64,000 bases of DNA, from NCBI RefSeq assembly GCF_000767615.3, contig NZ_CP009553.3, positions 1,674,001-1,738,000 of the forward strand. The letters are read 5' to 3'. Shown here in pieces: positions 30,083 to 38,522 of the stretch (its first letter is position 1; each line of letters opens with the position of its first letter). The stretch comes from Pandoraea pnomenusa. GTDB lineage: Bacteria > Pseudomonadota > Gammaproteobacteria > Burkholderiales > Burkholderiaceae. A program made the translations under genes and the position numbers. The notes beneath the pieces were generated by a model. The model was not told where the DNA came from and did not search any database. It saw only the letters and a list, made by a program, of their open reading frames with translations.

Positions 30083-30595
30083 TCAGCGCAGCGAGACGGC
30101 GCGAGGCGGGCGGTGCAGCGCCAGCGACAGGAAAATCACGACGAACGCGGCGAGCGACCACATCGGCAGCGTCAGACCCAGAATCGGCGGGTACATCGTC
30201 TGGCACATGCCTTGTACCTGGAAGACCTGCGGCAGCAGGCGCGAGGTCGGCAGGGCGTCGACGAACGCCTCGACCACGTCGTACCCGCAGCTCACGAGCG
30301 GATTGGCCTGCACGTAGATCAGATAGCCCGACGCCGCCATGCCGCCGATGGCCGACAGCGCTGCCAGCACGCGGGCAACCTGAATGCCTGTCCGATGGCG
30401 CGAGATCGCACCGACCAGACCGAAGATTGCGATCAGCACGAGGGCATAGCGTGTCAGGATGCACAGCGGACACGGATCTTCGTGACGCACGTACTGGAAG
30501 TACAGCGCGCCGCCCAGCAGGGCGAGGCAGACCACGGTAAGCAGGAGATACAGCAGACGTTCGCGGCGCAGGGCCGGGTCGAGTTGGGCGTTCAT
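30083..30595 (-). CDS. dsbB: Disulfide bond formation protein B
   Basis: 170 residues, four membrane helices. It re-oxidises periplasmic DsbA and passes electrons to quinone. The first periplasmic loop carries CPLC (Cys42, Cys45). The second loop carries the other pair, in LVSCGYD and QGMCQTMYPP, which exchanges with DsbA. Length and topology are standard. Start ATG 30595. It is monocistronic; the 223 bp between it and the LysR gene at 29859 hold nothing recognisable. Confidence 0.95.
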   Translation of the reverse strand: MNAQLDPALRRERLLYLLLTVVCLALLGGALYFQYVRHEDPCPLCILTRYALVLIAIFGLVGAISRHRTGIQVARVLAALSAIGGMAASGYLIYVQANPLVSCGYDVVEAFVDALPTSRLLPQVFQVQGMCQTMYPPILGLTLPMWSLAAFVVIFLSLALHRPPRAVSLR

Positions 30596-30868
30596 GTCAC
30601 TTCGGGCGGTGGGCCATCACAATTCCCGCAACACCCCGAATGACGCCGGGCGACGGGCACTTGGGCAGGGATTGTAACCCCACCCCGAGGTCAATGTGCG
30701 TCTCGCATGGCGCGAAAATGAAGCGAAAAGCCGGGAACTTTTCGCCCTGATTTGACACGCCCGACCCCTTCCCGCCGCAAGGCATCCCGCCGGCGGCACA
30801 TCGGCGCGCCGACACGTGAGCGAGGCTGCCGTCCACGCGGCGCCTGGCGTGCCGCGGCGCGAGCGCGA

Positions 30869-32254
30869 TCAGGCGCCGAGGCCCGCCGAGCGCAGCGCGT
30901 GCTCGATGGCGCGCGCCACCGGGAACAGGCGGGCATCGTCGCCCGCCGCGCTGCTGGCCATGAGGCCGATTGGGGCTTCTCCCTTGCCGTGGCAAGGCAG
31001 GGAGAAGGCGCAACCGTCGATCATGTTGATGGCGGTCGGGTTGCGCAGCACCAGCGCGTTGGTGGCCGTGAAGGTCTCGTCGCTCGCTTCGAGCGGTGCG
31101 ATGGCCGGCGGGGTGAGCGGCACGGTCGGGCAAAGCACCGCGTCGAAGCTTTGCCAGACGGGGTTCGCCGCGGCAATGAGTGCCGCGCGTGCGTTCAGCA
31201 GGTCGATGTAGTCGGCGGCGCCCGCGGGTTCGCCCTTGCGAATGCGTACGAGCACGCGCGGATCATAGTCCTGCGCACGCTCGGCGAGCCACTTGCGATG
31301 CCATGCGTAGGCTTCGATCGGCGAGAACCCGAAACGGTTGATGGCAGGCAGGTCGTCGAACGGCGTGAACTTGAATTCCACCAGCGTGGCGCCTGCCCCG
31401 GCGAGCGCGGCCAGGGCGCGTTCGTAGATGGCGATGGCCTCCGGTTCGGCGCCGTCGAGCACGAAGTTCGTCAAGACACCGAAGCGCATGCCGCGCATCT
31501 CGCGCGGTGCGGCCGGGGCTTCGTCCACGGCCTGTCCCGCGAGGATGGCGTCGACCCGGGCACAGCAGTCGACCGAGCGGCCGATGGGGCCGACGGAGTC
31601 TAGCGACGTCGACAGCGGCAGGGCGCCCTCGCGCGGTGTGCGCGCGGCGGTCGGCTTGAAGCCCGTGAGGCCGCAGAAGGCCGACGGAATGCGAATGGAC
31701 CCCCCGGTGTCGGTGCCGAGGCCGATGGCCGCCATGCCATCCGCGACCGAGGCGGCGGCGCCGGACGACGAGCCGCCGGCGATGTGGCCCGCGTCGCGCT
31801 GCCACGGCGAGCGCGGCGTGCCGTAGTGCGGATTCAGTCCGAGGCCGGAAAAGGCGAATTCCGTCATGTTGGTGCGACCGACGATCACGGCGCCCGCCTG
31901 CCGCAGCCTGGCCACGGCGAGCGCGTCGTGCTTGGCCGGGGGCGCGTTGTCGAGCACCCTGGAGCCGGCGCGCGTGACTTGTCCGGCGACGTCGAACAGG
32001 TCCTTCACCGACACGGGGATGCCCATGAGCGGCGACAGCCGCACCCCGGCACGGCGCAATGCGTCGAGCCCGTCGGCGGCGTCGCGGGCGGCTTGCGCGT
32101 CGACGTGCGTGAAGACGACGTGGCCCTGGCCCGCGGGGTCGGCAATGCGGGCGAGCGCCTGTTCGGTGAGGGCGCGGCTGGTGGTGCGGCCCGCGTCGAG
32201 CGCGGCGGCGAGGTCGGACAGGGGGCGTTGCAGATCGATGGCGTCGGTGCTCAT
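30869..32254 (-). CDS. Amidase (amidase-signature family)
   Basis: 461 residues. Hydrolase of a carboxamide with a Ser-cisSer-Lys triad. Lys84 lies in GIPVSVKDLFD, the Ser-rich GGSSSGAAASVADG follows at 160-173, and the nucleophile Ser186 is in GTDTGGSIRIPSAFCGL. There are no GatB/GatC genes nearby and the length is short of GatA, so this is a catabolic amidase; the substrate is unknown. It starts 2 bp after the GntR stop and is the last gene of the DUF2848-GntR-amidase operon. Confidence 0.92.
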   Translation of the reverse strand: MSTDAIDLQRPLSDLAAALDAGRTTSRALTEQALARIADPAGQGHVVFTHVDAQAARDAADGLDALRRAGVRLSPLMGIPVSVKDLFDVAGQVTRAGSRVLDNAPPAKHDALAVARLRQAGAVIVGRTNMTEFAFSGLGLNPHYGTPRSPWQRDAGHIAGGSSSGAAASVADGMAAIGLGTDTGGSIRIPSAFCGLTGFKPTAARTPREGALPLSTSLDSVGPIGRSVDCCARVDAILAGQAVDEAPAAPREMRGMRFGVLTNFVLDGAEPEAIAIYERALAALAGAGATLVEFKFTPFDDLPAINRFGFSPIEAYAWHRKWLAERAQDYDPRVLVRIRKGEPAGAADYIDLLNARAALIAAANPVWQSFDAVLCPTVPLTPPAIAPLEASDETFTATNALVLRNPTAINMIDGCAFSLPCHGKGEAPIGLMASSAAGDDARLFPVARAIEHALRSAGLGA

Positions 32255-32256
32255 GT

Positions 32257-32988
32257 TCAGATCGCTTTCAGGATATGGGTGCGGAATTCGTCAATGTGAC
32301 GGGCGATGGCCCGGCGGGCGCGCTCGGCGTCATGCGCGGCGAGCGCGTCATACAGTTCGAGATGCTCCTCGTAGACGCCCTCGAGATGGCTCGGCGTCGA
32401 CAGCGCAAGGAACCAGAAGCGCAGCGAGCGCTCGTGCAGGCCGCGCAGCAGATCGGCGAGTGTCTGGTTGCGCGAGGCGCGCGAGATCGCGAGATGGAAG
32501 TCACGGTCGATGCGCATCATGGCGGCCACGTCGCGCGCGGCGATGGCGTCGCGAGAGCGCAGCAGCACCGCCTCGATGGCCGCGAGGTCGTCGGGCGTGG
32601 CCGCGCGCGCGGCCAGCTCGACGCAATAGGTCTCGTTGATCATGCGCACGTCGATGATCTCGAGCGCGTCGTTCAGCGAGACGGGCGCGACCATGGCGCC
32701 CTTGCGCGGCAGGATGACCACCAGCCCTTCGAGCGCGAGGCGATGCATGGCCTGATGCACCGGCGTGCGCCCAAGCCCCGTCGACTGCATCAGTTGCGCT
32801 TCGTTCAGGGGCTCACCCGGACGCAGACGCAGCGTGATGATGTCGTGCTTGATGGCTTCGTAGGCGCGCTCGGTAAGGCTGCGGCCCTCGGGGCTCGCGC
32901 TCGAACCGGGCGGGTTCGTCGCGGCGGTCGCGTCGGGCATGCGGCGCACGGGAGCGTTGGGGGGAGGGGCGGTCGTCTCGTTGGGCAT
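32257..32988 (-). CDS. GntR-family regulator (FadR/FCD type)
   Basis: 243 residues. A disordered Pro/Ala-rich leader of about 35 residues precedes a GntR winged HTH (about 37-100: LTERAYEAIKHDIITLRLRP then EAQLMQSTGLGRTPVHQAMH). The all-helical FCD effector domain follows, with metal-site-type residues in IDRDFHLAISRASRN and ARRAIARHIDEFRTH. FCD regulators usually repress catabolic genes until a carboxylate ligand binds. It lies between the DUF2848 and amidase genes in one operon, so it probably regulates its own operon. Start ATG 32988. Confidence 0.93.
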   Translation of the reverse strand: MPNETTAPPPNAPVRRMPDATAATNPPGSSASPEGRSLTERAYEAIKHDIITLRLRPGEPLNEAQLMQSTGLGRTPVHQAMHRLALEGLVVILPRKGAMVAPVSLNDALEIIDVRMINETYCVELAARAATPDDLAAIEAVLLRSRDAIAARDVAAMMRIDRDFHLAISRASRNQTLADLLRGLHERSLRFWFLALSTPSHLEGVYEEHLELYDALAAHDAERARRAIARHIDEFRTHILKAI

Positions 32989-33002
32989 CGGGTCTGAGGA
33001 GG

Positions 33003-33746
33003 TCAGTCGGCGATGGCCAGCGCCTGCGTGACGTAGCCGTGCCGGATCGTGCGGCCGAGCACGGGGTCGTGCAGCTCGATCTCGAACCGCTCGCCGCCGG
33101 CCACGCCGCCAATGGCAGCGAGTGTGCCACAGAACATCGCGGCACCCGAGCGCAGTCCGCCGACACTCGCCGTATCGCCGGCACTACCGATACCATCGGC
33201 CCCGGCACCCGCTTCGAGCCTCGCCATCAATTCCTGCGGCGCGAGCAGCCCCGCCACCGTGCCCTCCTGATACAGGCGGCGCTCTCCGTCGCACGTGACC
33301 CACGAGCGCAGTTCCAGCCGATCCCAGTGCGCCGCCACATCGGCAAGGTGCCACGCGCCGCGCGCTACCGGCTTGGCGCAGATCTGCTTCGAGACCGTCA
33401 CCCCATATGCCTCGACTTCCCGGTCGGTGTGGTCCGAACCGACGCTCACGAGCATGGCGTCGCCGTGGCGCACGAGCACGCATTCGGCCTCTCCGCTGCT
33501 CGTCTGGCCGACGACGTCGATGGTTTCATCCTGCGACAGCAACGCCGGCGCCAGTCGATAGAAGCAGGGCGTGCTCGACGGACGGCGCACGCCGAGCGCG
33601 GCCAGCTCTGCAATGTGATGCTCGACGGCGTCGCGATCGCGGCCGGCCCAGCCCGCAATGATCAGGGTGTCGATCGGCACGTCGACGCGCGTGGCGACGC
33701 CGCTGCCGCCGACAGCGGACACCGAAAAGGACAGACGGGAACCCAT
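33003..33746 (-). CDS. DUF2848 family protein
   Basis: 247 residues, full length for DUF2848, a family with a fold related to fumarylacetoacetate hydrolases but no settled reaction. Conserved stretches: VGSDHTDREVEAYGVTVSKQ, AWHLADVAAHWDRLELRSWV, YQEGTVAGLLAPQELM, and SGAAMFCGTLAAIGG. Acidic and His residues in SVGSDHTDRE look metal-binding. SD AGGAG 8 nt before ATG 33746 fixes the start. It leads the operon with GntR (14 bp gap) and amidase, so a role in degrading an amide-derived acid is inferred. Confidence 0.85.
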   Translation of the reverse strand: MGSRLSFSVSAVGGSGVATRVDVPIDTLIIAGWAGRDRDAVEHHIAELAALGVRRPSSTPCFYRLAPALLSQDETIDVVGQTSSGEAECVLVRHGDAMLVSVGSDHTDREVEAYGVTVSKQICAKPVARGAWHLADVAAHWDRLELRSWVTCDGERRLYQEGTVAGLLAPQELMARLEAGAGADGIGSAGDTASVGGLRSGAAMFCGTLAAIGGVAGGERFEIELHDPVLGRTIRHGYVTQALAIAD

Positions 33747-33773
33747 ACGTTGCAAACTCCTGAAAGTGCGACT

Positions 33774-33809
33774 AGTGAAATTGATTTGATATTGTTGTGA
33801 TATTTCACT
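33774..33809 (-). promoter_or_regulatory. Inverted repeat upstream of DUF2848 operon
   Basis: AGTGAAAT (33774-33781) and ATTTCACT (33802-33809) form an 8-bp dyad with a 20-nt AT-rich centre, 28 bp upstream of the DUF2848 start. The AT-rich centre could hold the promoter -10. Candidate operator for the operon's GntR protein. Confidence 0.4.
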
Positions 33810-34222
33810 GGCGGAGGCGACAAAAAGCAAGCGAAAAAATTTCGTCGCATCTTGCGGAAAACGGGAATCTTTTATGAAAAGCCCCGTCAATCTTGGGTTG
33901 CGCGCCGGTTCGCCCGTCGCGTATATTGATTCCGCACCCGTTTTCGGCCTGTGGTTTGTCGGGTTTCGGCATTCCGGCGAGCGCGTCGGAGCCCTCCCCG
34001 GGGGGAGGGGGTGCGGACCCGCGACCCGGTGGCCGTCCGGTCGGCGGGACCGGGCAAGCGAGCGCAACGTCTATCAAGCCGGCGGCACATGGCCGGCTTC
34101 CCACCTTTATCAAGCATCACGTCTTGTGTTGCCGCTGCGGCCCGCGAGGGGCGCGACGCGTGGCCGGCGTGGAGTCAAGAACAGCAAAATCGGCGCAACG
34201 CGCCGCGGGGAGAACGTATCGG
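33810..34222. other. Intergenic region before antiporter gene
   Basis: 413 bp between divergent genes. It has a G-rich run near 33998-34013 and no coding frame I believe. It must hold the antiporter promoter, not located. Confidence 0.35.
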
Positions 34223-36010
34223 ATGCATCACGCCATCGACTTCATTCAGGACCTGGCCGTCATCATGCTGCTGGCCGGCATCGTGACGGTCATCTTCAAC
34301 CGGTTCCGGCAGCCGGTCGTGCTCGGCTACATCGTGGCGGGGGTGATCATCGGCCCGTACACGCCGCCGTTTGCCCTGATACACGACGAGAAGACCATCG
34401 GCATTCTGGCCGAGCTGGGCGTGGTGTTCCTGATGTTCTCGCTGGGGCTGGAGTTCAGCCTGCGCAAACTCGCACGCGTGGGGGTGACCGCCTTCGTGGC
34501 GGCGCTCACCGAGATCGTGCTCATGCTGTGGATCGGCTACGAGATCGGCCGCTTCTTCGGCTGGGGCACCATGGATTCGATCTTCCTCGGCGCCATGCTC
34601 GCGGTGTCGTCGACGACCATCATCGTGAAGGCGCTCGACGAGCTGGGCATGAAACGCGAACGTTTCGCGCAACTGATCTTCGGTGTGCTGATCGTCGAGG
34701 ACGTGTTGGCCATCGGCATGATCGCGCTGCTCTCGGGCATTGCCATCAGCGGCTCGGTCGACGCCGGGGAGGCTACCTTCACCCTCGGCAAGCTGCTGTT
34801 GTTCATGGTGGTGTCGCTGGTCGTGGGTATCCTGCTGGTGCCGCGCATTCTCGCGTACGTGGCCAAGTTCAAGAGCGACGAGATGCTGCTGGTCGTGGTG
34901 CTCGGCCTGTGCTTCGGCTTCTGCCTGCTCGTCATCCAGATGGGTTACAGCGTGGCGCTCGGTGCGTTCCTGATCGGTGCCATCATGGCCGAGGCCCGCG
35001 AGCTGCATACGATCGAGCGACTCGTCGCGCCGCTGCGCGACATGTTCAGCGCGGTGTTCTTCGTCACCATCGGCTTGCTGCTCGATCCGCACGTGCTCGC
35101 CACGTACATCTGGCCGATCCTGGTGATCACGGTGGCGGTGGTGCTCGGCAAGATCGTGTCCTGCGGGCTGGGGGCCTATCTCTCAGGGCAGGACGGCCGC
35201 ACATCGATGCGCGTGGGCATGGGGCTGTCGCAGATCGGCGAGTTCTCGTTCATCATCGCGTCGCTGGGCCTGTCGCTCAAGGTGACCAGCGACTTCCTCT
35301 ATCCGATCGCCGTGGCGGTGTCGGTCATCACGACGCTGCTCACCCCCTATCTCATCAAGAGCGCCGATCCGGTAACGGGGTGGCTCGGACGCGCGATGCC
35401 GGGCCGTCTGTCGTACGTGCTCGGACAATACACGCAGTGGTTGCAGAGCATTCATCTGACGGGCGACAGCGCGGCGATCGTCACCATCGTGCGGCGCATC
35501 GTGGTGAGCGTTGCGATCAATCTGGCGCTGGTGGTGACGATCTTCCTCGGTGGCGCATTCTTCTACCGGCGCCTTGCCGAACTGATGTCGCCGTGGGTGA
35601 GCGATCCGAGTCTGCAAAGTGCGGTGGTTTGGGGCGCGGCGCTGGTGTTGTCGCTGCCGTTCCTGATTGCGGTGTACCGCAAGCTCAAGTCGCTCTCCTT
35701 GCTGCTCGTGGAGCTTTCCGTGCCGCCGAGTCTGACGGGGCGCTACACATTCCAGGTGCGACGTGTGGTGGCGGAGATCCTGCCGATCGCGGCGATGGTC
35801 GGCGTGATCCTGCTCGTGGCGGCGCTCTCGGCGAGCATTCTGCCGTCGACGGAGATGATCGTCCTGATCGTGGCGGGCACCGTGGTGCTGGCCGTCGCCA
35901 TGCGCAGCTGGTTCGTGCGCATGCACGCAAAGCTCCAGATCGCGCTCAAGGAGACGCTCGAGCATCAACCGGACAGCGGCGAGCAGGGCGGCGGCGGGGC
36001 GTCGCACTGA
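34223..36010 (+). CDS. CPA2-type cation/proton antiporter (Kef/YbaL-like)
   Basis: 595 residues. The Na+/H+ exchanger domain spans residues 5-390 with about 12 helices: QPVVLGYIVAGVIIGPYTPP, ELGVVFLMFSLGLEFS, AVSSTTIIVKALDELG, and the ion-binding FGVLIVEDVLAIGMIAL. A second hydrophobic region (about 420-580) follows, with three or more helices. There is no RCK/TrkA-N domain, unlike KefB/KefC/YbaL, so the C-terminal part is unusual membrane sequence rather than a soluble sensor. Probably a K+ or Na+/H+ antiporter of the inner membrane. SD GGGGAGA precedes ATG 34223; the longer frame to 33893 has none. Confidence 0.88.
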   Translation: MHHAIDFIQDLAVIMLLAGIVTVIFNRFRQPVVLGYIVAGVIIGPYTPPFALIHDEKTIGILAELGVVFLMFSLGLEFSLRKLARVGVTAFVAALTEIVLMLWIGYEIGRFFGWGTMDSIFLGAMLAVSSTTIIVKALDELGMKRERFAQLIFGVLIVEDVLAIGMIALLSGIAISGSVDAGEATFTLGKLLLFMVVSLVVGILLVPRILAYVAKFKSDEMLLVVVLGLCFGFCLLVIQMGYSVALGAFLIGAIMAEARELHTIERLVAPLRDMFSAVFFVTIGLLLDPHVLATYIWPILVITVAVVLGKIVSCGLGAYLSGQDGRTSMRVGMGLSQIGEFSFIIASLGLSLKVTSDFLYPIAVAVSVITTLLTPYLIKSADPVTGWLGRAMPGRLSYVLGQYTQWLQSIHLTGDSAAIVTIVRRIVVSVAINLALVVTIFLGGAFFYRRLAELMSPWVSDPSLQSAVVWGAALVLSLPFLIAVYRKLKSLSLLLVELSVPPSLTGRYTFQVRRVVAEILPIAAMVGVILLVAALSASILPSTEMIVLIVAGTVVLAVAMRSWFVRMHAKLQIALKETLEHQPDSGEQGGGGASH

Positions 36011-36045
36011 GCGGCACCAAGCGGCACCAAGCGGCACCAAGCGGC
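36011..36045 (+). repeat. 10-bp tandem repeat, GCGGCACCAA x3
   Basis: Three perfect GCGGCACCAA units plus GCGGC begin immediately after the antiporter stop codon, in the 55 bp separating it from the convergent thioesterase gene. Confidence 0.85.
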
Positions 36046-36064
36046 TTCGGATGCTTCCGGCGCT

Positions 36065-36631
36065 TCAGCTTTTGCGCGGCGGGAAATCAAAGATCAGGCA
36101 CGTGGTCGTGGCGTGCGCGTACAGCGTGCCGTCCGGCCCGACGATGCGCCCCTCCGCGATGCCGACCTGACGCCCCGCCTGAATGACTTTCCCTTCGGCG
36201 CGCACGCACGGGACATCCCGGGTGAGGGCGCGCACCATGTTGGTCTTGAGTTCCAGCGTGGTGTAACTGCGACCGGCGGGGAGCGTCGAATGAATGGCGC
36301 AGGCCACGGCCGAATCGAGCAAGGCGGCGAACCAGCCGCCATGGACCGAGCCCAGCGGGTTGTAATACGGCAGGGCCGGTCGTCCCTGAAAGACCGCGCG
36401 GCCCTCTGCCACTTCGATGGCGATGAAGCCGAGTGTCTCGCTGATCGGCGGCATCGGCAGCGCCCCATCGAACATCGCTTCGAAAATCTCCCGACCCGAC
36501 AGCCCGACGACGTCGGCGGGGTTGGCGACGCCATAGCGTGCCGGCCCGCGACGTTCGATGCGTTCGCGCACGGCCGCTTCGTCGGCATTCCACTGTGCCA
36601 GCACCGCGGTGGCATCCGGCTTGTTGTTCAT
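36065..36631 (-). CDS. PaaI-type hotdog thioesterase
   Basis: 188 residues. The single hotdog domain (about residues 65-180) contains YYNPLGSVHGGWFAALLDSA, the PaaI/DUF4442-type motif whose HGG and Asp contribute to acyl-CoA thioester hydrolysis. The 60-residue N-terminal part (WNADEAAVRERIERRGPARYG) is a helical extension seen in related proteins. The substrate is unknown. An AT-rich CATTATAAAAG lies about 20 bp upstream of ATG 36631 on the minus strand. Convergent with the antiporter. Confidence 0.85.
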   Translation of the reverse strand: MNNKPDATAVLAQWNADEAAVRERIERRGPARYGVANPADVVGLSGREIFEAMFDGALPMPPISETLGFIAIEVAEGRAVFQGRPALPYYNPLGSVHGGWFAALLDSAVACAIHSTLPAGRSYTTLELKTNMVRALTRDVPCVRAEGKVIQAGRQVGIAEGRIVGPDGTLYAHATTTCLIFDFPPRKS

Positions 36632-36811
36632 GACGTCTTCCTCGTAACTTTTATAATGCTAGGGATGTGGCCCGATTATAGAAGTCACGATGCATGCCCA
36701 GGGGCATTTGCGTTAGAGGGAAGTGTCGATGTTCGGCGGCGAGCCACGGGGGGGCGGGAGGACGCGGGGACCAGACTCACTGTCCCCGCTGTCTCCACTG
36801 GCCGTGGCCGT

Positions 36812-37537
36812 TCAGGCCGCCTGCGCGTGGCTGCGACGGTAGTTCGCCAGCTCGTCGATCGTGAGGATCGGCAGGCCGTGCAGCTCGGCGAAGCGCTCGA
36901 TGTCAGCGCCTCGCGTCATCGTGCCGTCCGGGTTCATCAGCTCGCACAGCACGGCGGCCGGCTTCAGACCGGCGAGAATCGCCAGATCCACCGACCCCTC
37001 GGTGTGGCCGCGGCGCGTGAGCACGCCGCCCGGCTGCGCACGCAGCGGGAAGACGTGACCGGGGCGTGACAAATCGGAAGGCTTGGCATCGTCGGCGATG
37101 GCGGTGCGGATCGTGGTGACGCGATCGGCCGCCGATACGCCGGTGCTCACGCCCTGACGCGCCTCTATCGTCACCGTGAATGCGGTGCCGTAACGGCTCT
37201 GGTTCTGCTCGACCATCGGGGGCAGATCGAGACGGCGCAGCGTCTCGTCGGGCAGGCACAGACAGACGATGCCGCTGCATTCGCGAATCAGCATGGCCAT
37301 CGTGGTCGGAGTGATTTTCTCTGCGGCCACGATCAGATCGGCTTCGTTCTCGCGGTCGAGATCGTCCATGAGGATGACCGGACGGCCTTCGCGCATGGCG
37401 TCGAGTGACGCCGCCAGACGAACTTCGACGGGCGGCAGGTTGGCGAACGCCGGATAGGCGTGCAGATCGTCGGCGTTGTTGGCGGCCGGTGTATCGGCTT
37501 GCGGTGCGACTTGGGCAGTGCTGTTGAATGCGGACAT
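36812..37537 (-). CDS. ribB: 3,4-dihydroxy-2-butanone 4-phosphate synthase
   Basis: 241 residues. It makes the four-carbon precursor of riboflavin from ribulose 5-phosphate. A single RibB domain is present with no GTP cyclohydrolase II part, so it is monofunctional. Signatures: [19 protein letters not shown] (acidic metal loop, about 52-70), [20 protein letters not shown] and [13 protein letters not shown] (catalytic His-Thr-Glu). The first 30 residues are a variable leader. SD GAGGAG before ATG 37537. The gene is alone behind an FMN riboswitch rather than in a rib operon, matching a second riboswitch-controlled ribB copy in many Burkholderiales. Confidence 0.95.
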   Translation of the reverse strand: MSAFNSTAQVAPQADTPAANNADDLHAYPAFANLPPVEVRLAASLDAMREGRPVILMDDLDRENEADLIVAAEKITPTTMAMLIRECSGIVCLCLPDETLRRLDLPPMVEQNQSRYGTAFTVTIEARQGVSTGVSAADRVTTIRTAIADDAKPSDLSRPGHVFPLRAQPGGVLTRRGHTEGSVDLAILAGLKPAAVLCELMNPDGTMTRGADIERFAELHGLPILTIDELANYRRSHAQAA

Positions 37538-37600
37538 GAAACGCTCCTCGCGTAAGTCAATCGGGCGAAAAACGTTTTCGGGGCATGCGAACGGACGTCG

Positions 37601-37621
37601 CCATGGGACGGCATCCCATGG
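37601..37621 (-). promoter_or_regulatory. Hairpin in ribB leader (expression platform)
   Basis: CCATGGGA and TCCCATGG form a perfect 8-bp stem with a 5-nt loop between the FMN aptamer and the ribB SD. A T-rich CGTTTTTCG follows on the minus strand near 37570. Likely part of the riboswitch output hairpin. Confidence 0.55.
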
Positions 37622-37637
37622 TGCGCGGGTATCGACG

Positions 37638-37813
37638 CATCTTCTCTCATCCGGACTATGACCGTCGGCTCTGGCTTCGCACCAGATCTGCTGACCCTGC
37701 CGGTGTCGCGAAAGCAACGATGGCAGGCGCTCGCGGGCTCGTGACGCACGCAACTCGCGCTGCGTGAGGTGTCACATACCGCCGGTGGGGACTTTCACCC
37801 CGCCCTGAAGACG
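37638..37813 (-). ncRNA. FMN riboswitch (RFN element)
   Basis: The minus strand shows the RFN strands in order: CTTCAGGGCGGGGTGAAAGT, CCCCACCGGCGGTA, AGCCCGCGAGCG, GGTCAGCAGATCTGGTG, AGAGCCGACGGTCATAGTCC and GGATGAGAGAAG. All conserved cores are present. It lies about 100 nt upstream of the ribB start; FMN should turn ribB off. Confidence 0.95.
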
Positions 37814-38020
37814 TGTGTGTCGAACGCATCGCACCTCGCGGATACTCATTGCGCGGCGTCATTGCGTATTCGACACGCCGGAGCGTAGCACAAGGTGCCG
37901 AGGGTTCGCAGCGAAGACTGCGCGACATATGGGGGCATTCGGGATGCGCAGGGCGCGAATCCGGAGGCTGTCGCGGCGCGCCAGTGGCGCCGCGACCCGG
38001 CAACGACGCCGCCGAAAACG

Positions 38021-38221
38021 TCAGGCGCTCGTGCCCTTGACGGTGTACCCGGCGTCCGTGATGGCGGCGCTGACTTCCGCCGGCGAGAGCCGGCTTTCGA
38101 CGTCGACGCGGCCGGCGCCGAGATCCACGTTGACCTTGGCTGTGGCGTCGCGCTCGGTGATCGCTCGCGTGACAGCCTTTACGCAATGACCGCAGCTCAT
38201 TCCTTCGACTTGCACTTGCAT
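38021..38221 (-). CDS. copZ: Copper chaperone (HMA domain)
   Basis: 66 residues, a single heavy-metal-associated domain. GMSCGHC (residues 7-13) is the Cu(I) CxxC site in a beta-alpha-beta-beta-alpha-beta fold ending in ITDAGYTVKG. CopZ/Atx1 proteins carry Cu(I) to CopA. Its ATG at 38221 has AGGAGA upstream. The promoter has a CueR-type operator in a 19-bp spacer, and the gene is divergent from copA across 301 bp. An ORF on the opposite strand is a shadow. Confidence 0.93.
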   Translation of the reverse strand: MQVQVEGMSCGHCVKAVTRAITERDATAKVNVDLGAGRVDVESRLSPAEVSAAITDAGYTVKGTSA

Positions 38222-38266
38222 GTTGCTCTCCTTGAAGTAGGTATCGGTTACGGATACGTCAAACCG

Positions 38267-38297
38267 ATCATAGACCTTCCTATGGCGGGAAGCTCAA
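38267..38297 (-). promoter_or_regulatory. CueR-type promoter/operator of copZ
   Basis: Minus strand: -35 TTGAGC and -10 TATGAT separated by 19 bp. The spacer holds the dyad ACCTTCC-N7-GGAAGCT (plus strand 38274-38294). The overlong spacer with a centred dyad is the hallmark of MerR-family activation, and the half-sites match CueR/HmrR operators. Confidence 0.8.
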
Positions 38298-38455
38298 GCA
38301 CTTTTTCGGATGATTCGCGTCGACGCTCAGACACGCCCCAAACGCATGCGGCGCCGACAGCGCTATTGTGGATAGGTGAAGGGTTCTGGCGCGGCGTTGC
38401 CTGCGACACGTTGACGCGGTGGGCCCCAAAGGCATGGAAGCGCGCGGCGAGACAC

Positions 38456-38486
38456 TTGACCTTCCTGCCATGGCAAGCTTTAAGCT
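38456..38486 (+). promoter_or_regulatory. CueR-type promoter/operator of copA
   Basis: -35 TTGACC (38456-38461), 19-bp spacer, -10 TAAGCT (38481-38486). The dyad ACCTTCC-N7-GCAAGCT (38459-38479) differs by one base from the copZ operator. Only 36 bp separate the -10 from the copA start. Confidence 0.78.
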
Positions 38487-38522
38487 GCGAAGCATGATGA
38501 CAGTCCTCCCGGAGGCCGCTAT

